Assembly (NCBI RefSeq): GCF_029542205.1
Contig: NZ_CP113783.1
Location: 3,773,001 to 3,837,000 of the forward strand
From: Pseudoxanthomonas sp. SE1
GTDB lineage: Bacteria; Pseudomonadota; Gammaproteobacteria; Xanthomonadales; Xanthomonadaceae
DNA length: 64,000 nt
Direction: 5' to 3'
Shown here: piece by piece, positions 17,850-26,788 of the stretch
How the letters are laid out: every line of letters begins with the position of its first letter
How positions within the stretch are numbered: the first letter of the stretch is position 1
Notes under the pieces: model-generated
The model's input: only the letters and a program-made list of their open reading frames with translations
Databases searched by the model: none
Told to the model about the DNA's origin: nothing
Program-made: the position numbers and the translations under genes

Positions 17850-18586
17850 GCACGCGACTGTCCGGCAAGATCGCCATCGTCACCGGCGCCGCCAGCGGCA
17901 TCGGCGCGGCGACCGCGCGCCTGTTCGCCCGCGAGGGCGCCACCGTCATCGGGCTCGATCGGCAGCCGGCGACCTCCACCGACGCGGGCGTCACCCACCA
18001 CCTCGCCGACATCACGGATGCCGCCGCCGTCGATGCCGTCGTGCAGTCCGTGCGCGCACGGCATGGCCGCATCGATGCGCTGGTGAACAACGCCGGCGCC
18101 GACGTGTTCGCCGAGCCGCTGTCGCTGTCGGACGAAGACTGGGAACGCTGCTTCGCGCTGAACCTCAAGGGTGCATGGCACCTGTGTCGCGCGGTGCTGC
18201 CGGCCATGCTGGCGCAGGGTGCAGGCTCCATCGTCAACATCGCCTCGGTACACGGGCACAAGATCATCGCCGGCTGCTTCCCCTATCCGGTGGCCAAGCA
18301 CGGCCTGATCGGCCTGACCCGTTCGCTCGGCATCGAGTACGCCGCGCACGGCATCCGGGTGAATTCGATTTCGCCCGGCCTGATCCTGGTGCCGCGCATC
18401 GAAGCCTGGTTCGAACGCGAGCCCGGCACGCGCGAGAAACAGACCGCGCTGCTGCCGCCGCAACGCATCGGCACGCCGGAGGAAGTGGCCTATACCGCGC
18501 TGTTCCTTGCCAGCGACGAAGCCCGCTTCATCAACGCCACCGACATCACCATCGATGGCGGCCGTTCGCAGGTCTATCACGACTGA
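17846..18586 (+). CDS. SDR sugar dehydrogenase, probable D-galactose 1-dehydrogenase
   Basis: Short-chain dehydrogenase of 246 residues. The cofactor loop is TGAASGIG, NNAG follows at about residue 86, and the catalytic Ser134, Tyr147 and Lys151 (YPVAK) are present. Within an operon encoding galactonate dehydratase, KDGal kinase and KDPGal aldolase, the missing first step is oxidation of D-galactose to galactono-lactone, which this enzyme most likely performs. Oxidation of L-fucose or L-arabinose, which related SDRs carry out, cannot be excluded. The start is GTG, overlapping the stop of a 26-codon upstream frame. Confidence 0.78.
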   Translation: MSTRLSGKIAIVTGAASGIGAATARLFAREGATVIGLDRQPATSTDAGVTHHLADITDAAAVDAVVQSVRARHGRIDALVNNAGADVFAEPLSLSDEDWERCFALNLKGAWHLCRAVLPAMLAQGAGSIVNIASVHGHKIIAGCFPYPVAKHGLIGLTRSLGIEYAAHGIRVNSISPGLILVPRIEAWFEREPGTREKQTALLPPQRIGTPEEVAYTALFLASDEARFINATDITIDGGRSQVYHD

Positions 18587-18590
18587 GCGC

Positions 18591-19214
18591 ATGGACAGCC
18601 CACCCCTCCCCTTCGCCCTGCCGCTGATCGCGATCCTGCGCGGCATCACGCCCGCCGAGGTACCCGCGCATGTCGGCGTGCTGGTGGCGGAAGGCTACGA
18701 CGCGATCGAGATACCGGCCAATTCGCCGGACTGGGAACACAGCGTACGCATCGCCGTGGACGCCTTCGGCCAGCGCGCGATGATCGGCGCCGGCACCGTG
18801 CTGACGACCGCGGATGTCGATGCACTGGTCGCCGCCGGCGGGCGCCTGATGGTCACGCCGAACACGCGTCCGCCGGTGATCCGGCACGCGATCGAACGCG
18901 GCCTGCAGGTCGCCGCCGGCTTCGCCACCGCGAGCGAAGCCTTCGACGCACTCGATGCCGGCGCGCAGATGCTGAAGCTGTTCCCCGCATCCGTCTACGG
19001 ACCGGCGATGGTGCGCGCGCTGCGCAGCGTGCTGCCGCCGGTTCCCCTCTTCGCCGTCGGTGGCGTCACGCCCGACACCCTCTCCGGCTACCTCTCAGCC
19101 GGCTGTCAGGGCGCCGGCATCGGCGGCGAACTCTACAAGCCCGGCCAACCGGTCGAACGCACGCGCGAACACGCGCGGCGTTTCCGGCAGGCCTACCTGG
19201 ACCACGCCGCATGA
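18591..19214 (+). CDS. dgoA: 2-dehydro-3-deoxy-6-phosphogalactonate aldolase
   Basis: Class I aldolase of the KDPG/KDPGal family, 207 residues, splitting 2-dehydro-3-deoxy-6-phosphogalactonate into pyruvate and glyceraldehyde 3-phosphate. Glu40 in AIEIPANSP and the Schiff-base Lys129 in LKLFPAS are in place, and VGGVTP forms the phosphate-binding part. The ATG lies 4 bp after the dehydrogenase stop, and the stop overlaps the dgoD start as ATGA. The Entner-Doudoroff KDPG aldolase is similar, but the dgoD/dgoK context points to the galactonate version. Confidence 0.92.
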   Translation: MDSPPLPFALPLIAILRGITPAEVPAHVGVLVAEGYDAIEIPANSPDWEHSVRIAVDAFGQRAMIGAGTVLTTADVDALVAAGGRLMVTPNTRPPVIRHAIERGLQVAAGFATASEAFDALDAGAQMLKLFPASVYGPAMVRALRSVLPPVPLFAVGGVTPDTLSGYLSAGCQGAGIGGELYKPGQPVERTREHARRFRQAYLDHAA

Positions 19215-20362
19215 AGATCGTCCGCCTCAGCACCTACCATGCCGCACCGCGCTGGTTGTTCCTCAAGGTGGAAACCGACGAAGGCATCACCGGCTGGGGC
19301 GAGCCGGTCATCGAAGGTCGCGCGCACGCCGTGGAAGCGGCCGTACACGAACTGTCCGACTACCTGATCGGCCAGGATCCGGCACGCATCAACGATCTGT
19401 GGCAGGTGCTCTATCGCGGCGGCTTCTATCGCGGCGGCGCCATCCTGATGAGCGCCATCGCCGGCATCGACCAGGCGCTGTGGGACATCAAGGGCAAGGC
19501 GTTGGGCGTGCCGGTGTACCAGCTGCTCGGTGGCCTGGTGCGCGACCGCATGAAGACCTACCGCTGGGTCGGCGGCGACCGCCCCGCCGACATCGTCGCG
19601 CAGATGCGGACGTACCAGGCGCAAGGGTTCGACACGTTCAAGTTCAACGGCACCGAGGAACTCAAGCTGATCGACAGCCCGCGCGCGATCGACGCGGCGG
19701 TGGCCAAGGTCGCCGCGATCCGCGACGCGATGGGCGACCGCGTCGACTTCGGCATCGACTTCCACGGCCGTGTCAGCGCGCCGATGGCGCGCGTGCTGCT
19801 GCGCGAACTGGCGCCGTTCAAGCCGCTGTTCGTCGAGGAGCCGGTACTGCCCGAGCAATGGGAGTACTACCGCCCGCTGTCCGATGCGACCTCGATCCCG
19901 TTGGCCGCGGGCGAGCGCATGTACTCGCGCGCCGAGTTCAAACCGGTGCTCGCCGCCGGCGGACTGGCGATCCTGCAGCCCGACCTGTCGCATGCCGGCG
20001 GCATCACCGAGTGCGTGAAGATCGCGGCGATGGCCGAAGCGCATGACGTCGCGCTGGCACCGCATTGCCCGCTGGGCCCGGTGGCGCTGGCGGCGTGCCT
20101 GCAGGTGGACTTCGTGTCGCACAACGCAATGCTGCAGGAACAGAGCATCGGCATCCACTACAACACGGGCGCCGACCTGCTGGACTACGTGCTCAACAAG
20201 GAGGATTTCCGCTGCGACGGCACCGGCAGCATCGCCGCGCTGCCCAAACCCGGGCTGGGCGTGGAGATCGACGAAGAACGCCTGATCGAAGCGCACCGGC
20301 AGCCGCCGCGCTGGCGCAACCCGCTGTGGCGGCATGCCGATGGCAGCGTGGCCGAGTGGTGA
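19211..20362 (+). CDS. dgoD: D-galactonate dehydratase
   Basis: Enolase-superfamily dehydratase converting D-galactonate to 2-dehydro-3-deoxy-galactonate. At 383 residues it matches E. coli DgoD length. The capping domain begins [15 protein letters not shown]; metal and acid/base segments are [17 protein letters not shown] and HCPLGPVA (catalytic His). The [17 protein letters not shown] segment near residue 28 is typical. It is translationally coupled to dgoA by a 4-bp ATGA overlap and followed within 4 bp by the lactonase gene. Confidence 0.95.
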   Translation: MKIVRLSTYHAAPRWLFLKVETDEGITGWGEPVIEGRAHAVEAAVHELSDYLIGQDPARINDLWQVLYRGGFYRGGAILMSAIAGIDQALWDIKGKALGVPVYQLLGGLVRDRMKTYRWVGGDRPADIVAQMRTYQAQGFDTFKFNGTEELKLIDSPRAIDAAVAKVAAIRDAMGDRVDFGIDFHGRVSAPMARVLLRELAPFKPLFVEEPVLPEQWEYYRPLSDATSIPLAAGERMYSRAEFKPVLAAGGLAILQPDLSHAGGITECVKIAAMAEAHDVALAPHCPLGPVALAACLQVDFVSHNAMLQEQSIGIHYNTGADLLDYVLNKEDFRCDGTGSIAALPKPGLGVEIDEERLIEAHRQPPRWRNPLWRHADGSVAEW

Positions 20363-20366
20363 CGCC

Positions 20367-21266
20367 GTGACGACGGCGCTGGCGACCCTGGTCGTCGACA
20401 GCCGCTGCGCACTGGGCGAAGGCATCCTGTGGTGCGACCGCCGGCGCGTCCTGTACTGGACCGACATCCTCGCCGCCGAACTGTGGCGGCACGATCCCGA
20501 CAGCGGGCACACGCATACCTGGTCGCTGCCCGCGCCGCTCGGCTGCCTGGCACTGGGCGAAGACGGACGCCTGCTGCTGGGCCTGGCCAAAGGCCTGTAC
20601 GCGAGTGATGTCGAAGCGCAGCTGTCCAGCCGCGAACTTTCCCTCGACAAGCTGGCCGACGTCGAAGCCGACGACCCGATGACCCGCATCAACGACGGCC
20701 GCGCGGATCGTCACGGCGGCTTCGTGTTCGGCACGAAGAGCGAACACGCCGACCTGCGTCCGGCCGGCCGCTTCCACCAGTACACGGCCACGCATGGCCT
20801 GCGTGAACTCGCGCTGCCGCGCGTGGCCATCCCGAATTCGATCTGCTTCGATGCCACCGGCACGCGGATGTATTTCTGCGACTCGGTGACGCCGCGGATC
20901 CTGCATTGCAGCTACGACGCGGCGACCGCCAGCGTGTCCGACATCGCGGTGTTCGTCGACCTCGACCTGACCGGCGCGGAGCCGGATGGTTCCATCGTCG
21001 ATGCCGAAGGCGCGCTGTGGAATGCACAGTGGGGCGCGGGCCGCGTGGTGCGCTACCTGCCGGATGGCCGGATCGACCGCATCGTGGCGGTCCCCGCACC
21101 GCAGCCTTCTTGCTGCGTGCTGCACGACGACACGCTCTACATCACCAGCGCCCGCGTCGGACTGGATGCCGCCGCGCTGGCGATGCACCCGCTGTCGGGG
21201 GGCGTGTTCGCCCATCGCAACGAACGTCGTCTCGCCCGCGATATCGACCGGGTGCGGCTGCCATGA
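20367..21266 (+). CDS. SMP-30/gluconolactonase-family sugar lactonase
   Basis: Six-bladed propeller lactonase of 299 residues, expected to open galactono-1,4-lactone to galactonate between the dehydrogenase and dgoD steps. Signature pieces are SRCALGEGILWC, TRINDGRADRHGGFVFGTKS (the metal-binding Asn/Asp) and PNSICFDATGTRMYFCDS. I start it at GTG 20367, 4 bp after the dgoD stop, because homologues begin shortly before TLVVDSRCALGEG; a longer reading from 20334 would run back into dgoD. The stop overlaps the kinase start as ATGA. Confidence 0.88.
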   Translation: MTTALATLVVDSRCALGEGILWCDRRRVLYWTDILAAELWRHDPDSGHTHTWSLPAPLGCLALGEDGRLLLGLAKGLYASDVEAQLSSRELSLDKLADVEADDPMTRINDGRADRHGGFVFGTKSEHADLRPAGRFHQYTATHGLRELALPRVAIPNSICFDATGTRMYFCDSVTPRILHCSYDAATASVSDIAVFVDLDLTGAEPDGSIVDAEGALWNAQWGAGRVVRYLPDGRIDRIVAVPAPQPSCCVLHDDTLYITSARVGLDAAALAMHPLSGGVFAHRNERRLARDIDRVRLP

Positions 21267-22174
21267 TCGCCGTGGACTGGGGCACCAGCACCCTGCGCCT
21301 GTACCGCATGGCCGACGATGGGCAGGTCCGCGAGCGCCGTCGCAGCGACCACGGCGTGATGGCCTGCGGTGGACGCTTCGGCGACGTGCTGGCGCAGGAG
21401 ATCGCCGGTTGGGACGACACCGACGTCCTGCTGTGCGGGATGGTCGGCGGTCGCGGCGGCTGGCACGAGATGCCCTATCTGCCCTGCCCCGCCGGCAACC
21501 ATGCGCTGGCGCTGGGCATGCAGCGCTTCCAGCCTCCGGGCTTCGACGAGCGGGCGCTGTGGCTGGTCCCGGGATTGCGGGACAACGATTCCGATACCGT
21601 GCCCGACGTGATGCGCGGCGAAGAGACGCAACTGGCGGCATTGCTGGACGTGCTGCCCGGCGGCACGCACCTGGTCTGCCTGCCCGGGACGCACAGCAAA
21701 TGGGTCACGGTGCGCGACGGCAGGGTGCAGCGGATCGCGACCGCGATGACCGGCGAGCTCTACGCGGTCCTGCGCCAGCACAGCATCCTGGGACGCCTGA
21801 TGCCGGTCGGCGACGTGCGCTTCGACGGCTATGCGTTCGACGCCGGCCTCAAGCGCAGCGCGGACGCAGGCGGCCTGCTGCACCATCTGTTCGGGGTCCG
21901 TACCACCGGCCTGTTCCAGCAGCTCGCCGAGCCGGCGCTGCCGTCGTACCTGTCCGGCCTGCTGATCGGCCATGAACTGCGCGCGTCGGGCCTGTTTTCG
22001 CACGCACCGCGTCCTGCACAGGTCCACCTGGTCGGCAACGACCGCCTGCTGGCGTCCTATGCGCATGCGCTGACCACGCTGGGCGTCGGCGTGCAGCGAC
22101 ACCCGGAAGACCTGGCCGCACGCGGGCTGCATGCGCTGTGGTCACGGCGCACGAGCGCCGCCACCACCACTTGA
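21263..22174 (+). CDS. dgoK: 2-dehydro-3-deoxygalactonokinase
   Basis: Phosphorylates 2-dehydro-3-deoxy-galactonate at position 6, giving the substrate of DgoA. The 303-residue protein opens with the ATP-binding loop MIAVDWGTSTLRLYR, and LCGMVGGRGGW, CLPGTHSKWV and SYLSGLLIGHELR follow in the order known for the family. Start is the ATG at 21263, overlapping the lactonase stop. It completes the De Ley-Doudoroff set. The GH43 gene follows after 11 bp, tying galactose catabolism to polysaccharide breakdown. Confidence 0.93.
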   Translation: MIAVDWGTSTLRLYRMADDGQVRERRRSDHGVMACGGRFGDVLAQEIAGWDDTDVLLCGMVGGRGGWHEMPYLPCPAGNHALALGMQRFQPPGFDERALWLVPGLRDNDSDTVPDVMRGEETQLAALLDVLPGGTHLVCLPGTHSKWVTVRDGRVQRIATAMTGELYAVLRQHSILGRLMPVGDVRFDGYAFDAGLKRSADAGGLLHHLFGVRTTGLFQQLAEPALPSYLSGLLIGHELRASGLFSHAPRPAQVHLVGNDRLLASYAHALTTLGVGVQRHPEDLAARGLHALWSRRTSAATTT

Positions 22175-22185
22175 GGAAGCAAACC

Positions 22186-23859
22186 ATGTTGACACGTTGC
22201 GCACTGGCGGTGATGGGCATTCTTTCGATGGCGTCCGCATGCGCGGGGGATGCCGTCTTCCGCGAGGTGCGCTATGCGGGCGACGATGGTGGCCCGCCCA
22301 TCGACACCACGCAGTTCCGCAACCCGGTGGTGGCCGGCTTCTATCCGGACCCGTCCGCCATCCGCGTCGGCGACGACTTCTATCTCGTCACCTCGACATT
22401 CGGCTATTTCCCTGGCCTGCCGATCTTCCACAGCACCGACCTGGTGTCGTGGACGCAGATCGGCAACGCGATCCACCGCCCTGGCCAGATCGACTACGGC
22501 GACAAGGAAGAACTGACGCGCGGCCTCTTCGCCGCCACCCTGGCCCACCGCAACGGCACGTTCTACGTGGCCAACACCTGCTTCTACTGCGACCGTGGCA
22601 ATTTCGTGGTCACCGCGAAGCATCCGGCAGGCCCGTGGTCGGACCCGATCTGGCTCGGGGCGAGCGGCATCGACCCTTCGCTGTTCTTCGATGACGATGG
22701 CAGCGCCTGGGTGGTGCACAACGACGTGCCCGATGGAAAGCTGCGCTATGACGGCCACCGCGCGGTCTGGCTGCAGCGCTTCGACTTCGACAGGCGCGAA
22801 CGCGTGGGCGAACGCATCCTGCTGGTGGACGGCGGCGCCGACCCGTCGACGAATCCCGAGCACGTCGAAGGGCCGCACATCTTCAAGCACGACGGCTGGT
22901 ACTACCTGACCGCCGCCGAGGGCGGCACCGGCGAGCAGCACGCGCAGATGGTCTGGCGCAGCCGCACGCTGACGGGTCCGTACGCGGCATTCCCGGGCAA
23001 TCCGTCGCTGACCCAGCGCGATCTCGACCCGAAACGCGCCGATCCGGTGACGTCCACCGGGCATGCGCAGTTCGTGCAGCTGAAGGACGGCTCCTGGTGG
23101 GCAGTCTTCCTTGCCACACGTCCGTACCGCGGCAACCAGTACAACCTGGGCCGCGAGACCTTCCTGTTGCCGGTCACGTGGCAGGACGGCTGGCCGGTGA
23201 TCCTGCCGCGCGGCGAACGCGTGCCGGTGGTCGTGAAGCGCCCGGACCTGCCGCGCAATCCACAGCCGCTGCCGACCACCGGGCCGATCGAATGGAGGGA
23301 GCGCTTCGATGCGCCGGCGCTGCCGCTGTCGTGGATGACGCTGCATCCGCCGGAGACGAAGTGGTACACCACCGGCGCAGAGGGTCTGACGCTCTCGCCC
23401 GGCGTGATGCCGCTCGGCGGATTCGGCGCCACGCCCGGCCAACCGTCCTATGTCGCGCACCGTCTTCAGCACCACAACGCCACGCTGGAAACGACGATCG
23501 CCTCGTTCGATCCCGCGCCCGGGGAGCTGGCCGGACTCGCGCTGATCCAGAACGAATACGGTCACTACGTGCTCGGTGTCGAACGCGACGCGCGTGGCGT
23601 GGCGGTGTCGCTGTACCGGCGCAGCAGCCGCGAGGGCGCGAAGGAAGGCGAACGGCTGGCGCGCATCCCGCTGGATGCGAGCGCCATGCCGATCACGCTG
23701 CGCTTCCGCCTCGACGGCCCGCGCCTGGATGCCGATTACGCGCTGGCACCAGGCGAGTGGACATCCGTCGCCTCCGGCCTGGATGCGAGCCTGCTGAGCG
23801 TGGAGACCGCGGGCGGTTTCATCGGCAACACGTTCGGACCGTACGCGGTCCGCCGCTGA
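22186..23859 (+). CDS. GH43 glycosidase (beta-xylosidase/arabinofuranosidase type)
   Basis: Secreted five-bladed propeller hydrolase of 557 residues with a C-terminal beta-sandwich from about residue 370. The ATG at 22186 follows GAGGAAG and starts a signal peptide (LAVMGILSMASACAG). The general base is Asp in NPVVAGFYPDPS, the pKa-modulating Asp in GIDPSLFFDDDG, and the general acid Glu in EHVEGPHIFK. Being cotranscribed with the dgo genes in a xyloglucan locus, removal of arabinofuranose or xylose side groups is plausible, but the exact linkage cannot be read from sequence. Confidence 0.87.
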   Translation: MLTRCALAVMGILSMASACAGDAVFREVRYAGDDGGPPIDTTQFRNPVVAGFYPDPSAIRVGDDFYLVTSTFGYFPGLPIFHSTDLVSWTQIGNAIHRPGQIDYGDKEELTRGLFAATLAHRNGTFYVANTCFYCDRGNFVVTAKHPAGPWSDPIWLGASGIDPSLFFDDDGSAWVVHNDVPDGKLRYDGHRAVWLQRFDFDRRERVGERILLVDGGADPSTNPEHVEGPHIFKHDGWYYLTAAEGGTGEQHAQMVWRSRTLTGPYAAFPGNPSLTQRDLDPKRADPVTSTGHAQFVQLKDGSWWAVFLATRPYRGNQYNLGRETFLLPVTWQDGWPVILPRGERVPVVVKRPDLPRNPQPLPTTGPIEWRERFDAPALPLSWMTLHPPETKWYTTGAEGLTLSPGVMPLGGFGATPGQPSYVAHRLQHHNATLETTIASFDPAPGELAGLALIQNEYGHYVLGVERDARGVAVSLYRRSSREGAKEGERLARIPLDASAMPITLRFRLDGPRLDADYALAPGEWTSVASGLDASLLSVETAGGFIGNTFGPYAVRR

Positions 23860-23881
23860 CCACGCCATCACGGGAAGCCAC

Positions 23882-25492
23882 ATGCCAGGTACCTCGCGTC
23901 GCGGATTGTTCAAAGCCGGCCTCGCCGGCTTGGCCGCATGGCCGCTGGCATCACGCGCTGCGGCGACCACCGCCTGTGCGCCGTCGCTGCCACCGCACGC
24001 CACCGGCATCGAAGGCCAGCGCAAGGCCGATCTCGGCGACGGCACCTATCTCAATCCCGTCGTCGCGGGCGACCGCCCGGATCCCACGATCCTCAAGGAC
24101 GGCAACGACTACTACATGACGTTCTCGTCGTTCGATGCCTATCCCGGCCTGGTGATCTGGCATTCCACCGACCTGGTCAACTGGACGCCGCTCGGACCCG
24201 CATTGCACACGCCCGTCGGCACCGTCTGGGCCGTCGATCTCTGCAAGCATGGCGACCGCTACTTCATCTACCTGCCTTCGTTGGCGAAAGGCGGGGCGTG
24301 GAAGATCCACGTCATCTGGGCCGACGACATCCGCGGCCCCTGGAGCGAACCGGTCGACCTGCACATCGATGGCTGCATCGATCCCGGCCACGCGGTCGGC
24401 GAAGACGGCCGGCGCTATCTGTTCGTCAACGGCATCCGCAAGGTGCGGCTCACCGACGATGGCCTGGCGACCGACGGCATGCTGGAGCATGCATACAGCC
24501 CGTGGCGTTATCCGGACGACTGGATCACCGAGAACTTCGCGCCGGAAGGCCCCAAGCTGACGCGCCGCGGCGACTGGTTCTACCTGGTCACCGCGGTGGG
24601 CGGCACCGCCGGCCCGGTCACCGGCCACATGGTGATCGCCGCACGCTCGCGTTCGATCCACGGCCCATGGGAGCACTGCCCGCACAACCCGCTGGTACGC
24701 ACGCAGGACGCGTCCGAACCCTGGTGGTCGCGCGGCCACGCAACACTCGTCGACGGTCCAGCCGGTGACAGCTGGATGGTCTACCACGGCTACGAGAACG
24801 GGTACCGCACGCTCGGGCGGCAGACGCTGCTGGAACCGATCGAATGGACGGACGACGGCTGGTTCCGTGCGCGTGGCGGCGATCTGTCGAAACCGTTGCC
24901 GGCTCCACGGAATGGCAAAGTCGGCATCGCCGGTGTCGCGCTGTCCGATGATTTCTCGACCGACCGGCTCGGCACGCAATGGGCCTTCCACGCGCCCCGG
25001 CCTGACGAGATGCAGCGCATCCGCTACGGAACGCGATCGCTCCGCCTCGCCGGCGCCGGCACATCGCCTGCCGATGGCAGCCCGCTGGCCTGCATCGTCG
25101 GCGACCGTGCCTACCAGGCCGAGGTCACGCTGACGCTGGTGGGAGAAGGCGAAGGGGGCCTGCTGCTGTTCTACAACCCGAAGGCCTTCGTCGGGCTCGG
25201 CTTCACGCCATCAGGATTGCGCGTGTTCCAGTACGCCGAAGAACAGACCTGGGCACGGCAGTCGCTGCCGAGCCGGCGCGTGCGCCTGCGCCTGACCAAC
25301 GACGACCACGTGGTGACCTGGCACCACTCGCACGACGATGGCCGCACATGGACGCGGCTGGACACGCGGATGGAAGTTTCCGGCCTGCATCACAACGTGT
25401 TCGGCGGTTTCCTCAGTCTCCGGCTGGCGCTCTACAGTGCCGGCACGGGTGCGGTCGAGTTCAGCGACTTCCGCTACCGCGCGCTCGCCTGA
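23882..25492 (+). CDS. GH43 glycosidase with Tat-type signal
   Basis: Second GH43 enzyme, 536 residues, only distantly like its neighbour. The N terminus MPGTSRRGLFKAGLAGLAAW is a twin-arginine-type signal. Asp in VVAGDRPDPT (base), CIDPGHAVGEDG and Glu in NFAPEGPKL (acid) mark the catalytic propeller; the last 190 residues are a C-terminal sandwich domain. The gene starts 22 bp after the first GH43 stop and ends the galactose/GH43 operon. Its stop lies 6 bp from the convergent cydX stop with no visible hairpin between them. Substrate is inferred only from the locus. Confidence 0.86.
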   Translation: MPGTSRRGLFKAGLAGLAAWPLASRAAATTACAPSLPPHATGIEGQRKADLGDGTYLNPVVAGDRPDPTILKDGNDYYMTFSSFDAYPGLVIWHSTDLVNWTPLGPALHTPVGTVWAVDLCKHGDRYFIYLPSLAKGGAWKIHVIWADDIRGPWSEPVDLHIDGCIDPGHAVGEDGRRYLFVNGIRKVRLTDDGLATDGMLEHAYSPWRYPDDWITENFAPEGPKLTRRGDWFYLVTAVGGTAGPVTGHMVIAARSRSIHGPWEHCPHNPLVRTQDASEPWWSRGHATLVDGPAGDSWMVYHGYENGYRTLGRQTLLEPIEWTDDGWFRARGGDLSKPLPAPRNGKVGIAGVALSDDFSTDRLGTQWAFHAPRPDEMQRIRYGTRSLRLAGAGTSPADGSPLACIVGDRAYQAEVTLTLVGEGEGGLLLFYNPKAFVGLGFTPSGLRVFQYAEEQTWARQSLPSRRVRLRLTNDDHVVTWHHSHDDGRTWTRLDTRMEVSGLHHNVFGGFLSLRLALYSAGTGAVEFSDFRYRALA

Positions 25493-25498
25493 GGCGCG

Positions 25499-25618
25499 TC
25501 ACGTCGCGTCGTCGGTTGCGTTGGCGCGATCGTTCTCGCGCATCTCGTACCACATGCCATTGAGGATGGCGAAGCTGGCCGCGAGGCTGACGCCGAGTAT
25601 CCAGGAGAAGTACCACAT
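25499..25618 (-). CDS. cydX: Cytochrome bd small subunit CydX
   Basis: 39-residue single-pass membrane protein, MWYFSWILGVSLAASFAIL followed by NGMWYEMRENDRANATDDAT. The WYFSWILG start and the conserved Glu after the membrane helix are the CydX signature. The subunit stabilises the bd oxidase haems. TGAGGAACGACC precedes the ATG, and the gene starts 9 bp after the cydB stop, so it is the last gene of cydABX. Confidence 0.93.
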   Translation of the reverse strand: MWYFSWILGVSLAASFAILNGMWYEMRENDRANATDDAT

Positions 25619-25627
25619 GGTCGTTCC

Positions 25628-26776
25628 TCAGTAGGCGTTGTGGTTCTGTTCCAGGCTTTCCGGGCTTACCTTGCCGCGTAGCACGCGGTAGACCCAGGCG
25701 GTGTACAGCAGCACCAGCGGCAGGAACACGACGGTAGCCACCAGCATCACGAACAGCGTCAGGTGGCTGGAAGAGGCATCCCACAGTGTCAGGCTGGATG
25801 CGGGATGGGTGGAGGACGGCAGCAGGAACGGGAACACCGCCAGCCCTTCGGTCAGGATGATGCCGGCGATGGCGAGCGCGGAGGCGAGGAAGGCCGCCAT
25901 GCCGCGCCCGGCACGCAACAGTGCCGCCGCGGCCAATGACCCCGCCACGCCCAGTACCGGGAAGAGCCAGGTCCAGGGCATGGCCTGGTAGTTGGCCATC
26001 CAGCCGCCGCGCGCACTGGTCACCTGCTTGAACAGCGGATTGGACGCGGCGTCGGTCACGGCAGCCCCGACCACGGCGTAACCGTCCACGCCCCTCGCCA
26101 CCCACACGCCGGCCAGCACGAACAACACCGCCGTCGCCACCGCCGCCAGCGAGCCGAGGCGCCGCGCACGCATCGCCACCGGCCCGTCCGTCTTGAGCAC
26201 CAGCATGCTGGCGCCATGAGCCACCAGCATGGCGACGCTGACCAGGCCGCACAGCACCGCGAACGGCGACAGCAGCGCGAAGAAGCCGCCGCTGTAGTGG
26301 ATGCGCAGCGTGTCGTCGAAATGGAACGGCACGCCCAGCAGCACGTTGCCCATGGCCACGCCGAACACCAGCGCGGGCACGAAGCCACCGACGAACAATG
26401 CCCAGTCCCACACCGCGCGCCAGCGCGGGTCTTCCACCTTGCTGCGGAACTTGAAGCCGACGGGGCGCAGGATCAGCGCGAACAGGATCAGGAACATCGC
26501 CAGGTAGAAGCCCGAGAAGCTGACCGCGTACAACGCCGGGAACGCCGCGAAGATCGCGCCGCCGCCCAGGATCAGCCACACCTGGTTGCCTTCCCAGACC
26601 GGGCCCACCACATTCAGCACCAGCCGGCGTTCGGCGTCGGTGCGCGCCACCGCCGGCAGCAACGTCCCGACGCCGAGATCGAAGCCGTCCATCACGGCGA
26701 AGCCGATCAGCAGGATGCCCAGCAGCAGCCACCAGATCAGGCGCAGGGTCGCGTAGTCGAGGGGAATCGTGTCCAT
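25628..26776 (-). CDS. cydB: Cytochrome bd quinol oxidase subunit II
   Basis: Membrane subunit of the high-affinity bd oxidase, 382 residues with eight or more hydrophobic helices. The start [35 protein letters not shown] (described, residues 1-35) includes the conserved [11 protein letters not shown] helix, and [20 protein letters not shown] follows. AGGAGGACGAC precedes the ATG, 12 bp after the cydA stop. It pairs with CydA; the E. coli homologue is 379 residues. Confidence 0.96.
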   Translation of the reverse strand: MDTIPLDYATLRLIWWLLLGILLIGFAVMDGFDLGVGTLLPAVARTDAERRLVLNVVGPVWEGNQVWLILGGGAIFAAFPALYAVSFSGFYLAMFLILFALILRPVGFKFRSKVEDPRWRAVWDWALFVGGFVPALVFGVAMGNVLLGVPFHFDDTLRIHYSGGFFALLSPFAVLCGLVSVAMLVAHGASMLVLKTDGPVAMRARRLGSLAAVATAVLFVLAGVWVARGVDGYAVVGAAVTDAASNPLFKQVTSARGGWMANYQAMPWTWLFPVLGVAGSLAAAALLRAGRGMAAFLASALAIAGIILTEGLAVFPFLLPSSTHPASSLTLWDASSSHLTLFVMLVATVVFLPLVLLYTAWVYRVLRGKVSPESLEQNHNAY

Positions 26777-26788
26777 GTCGTCCTCCTG

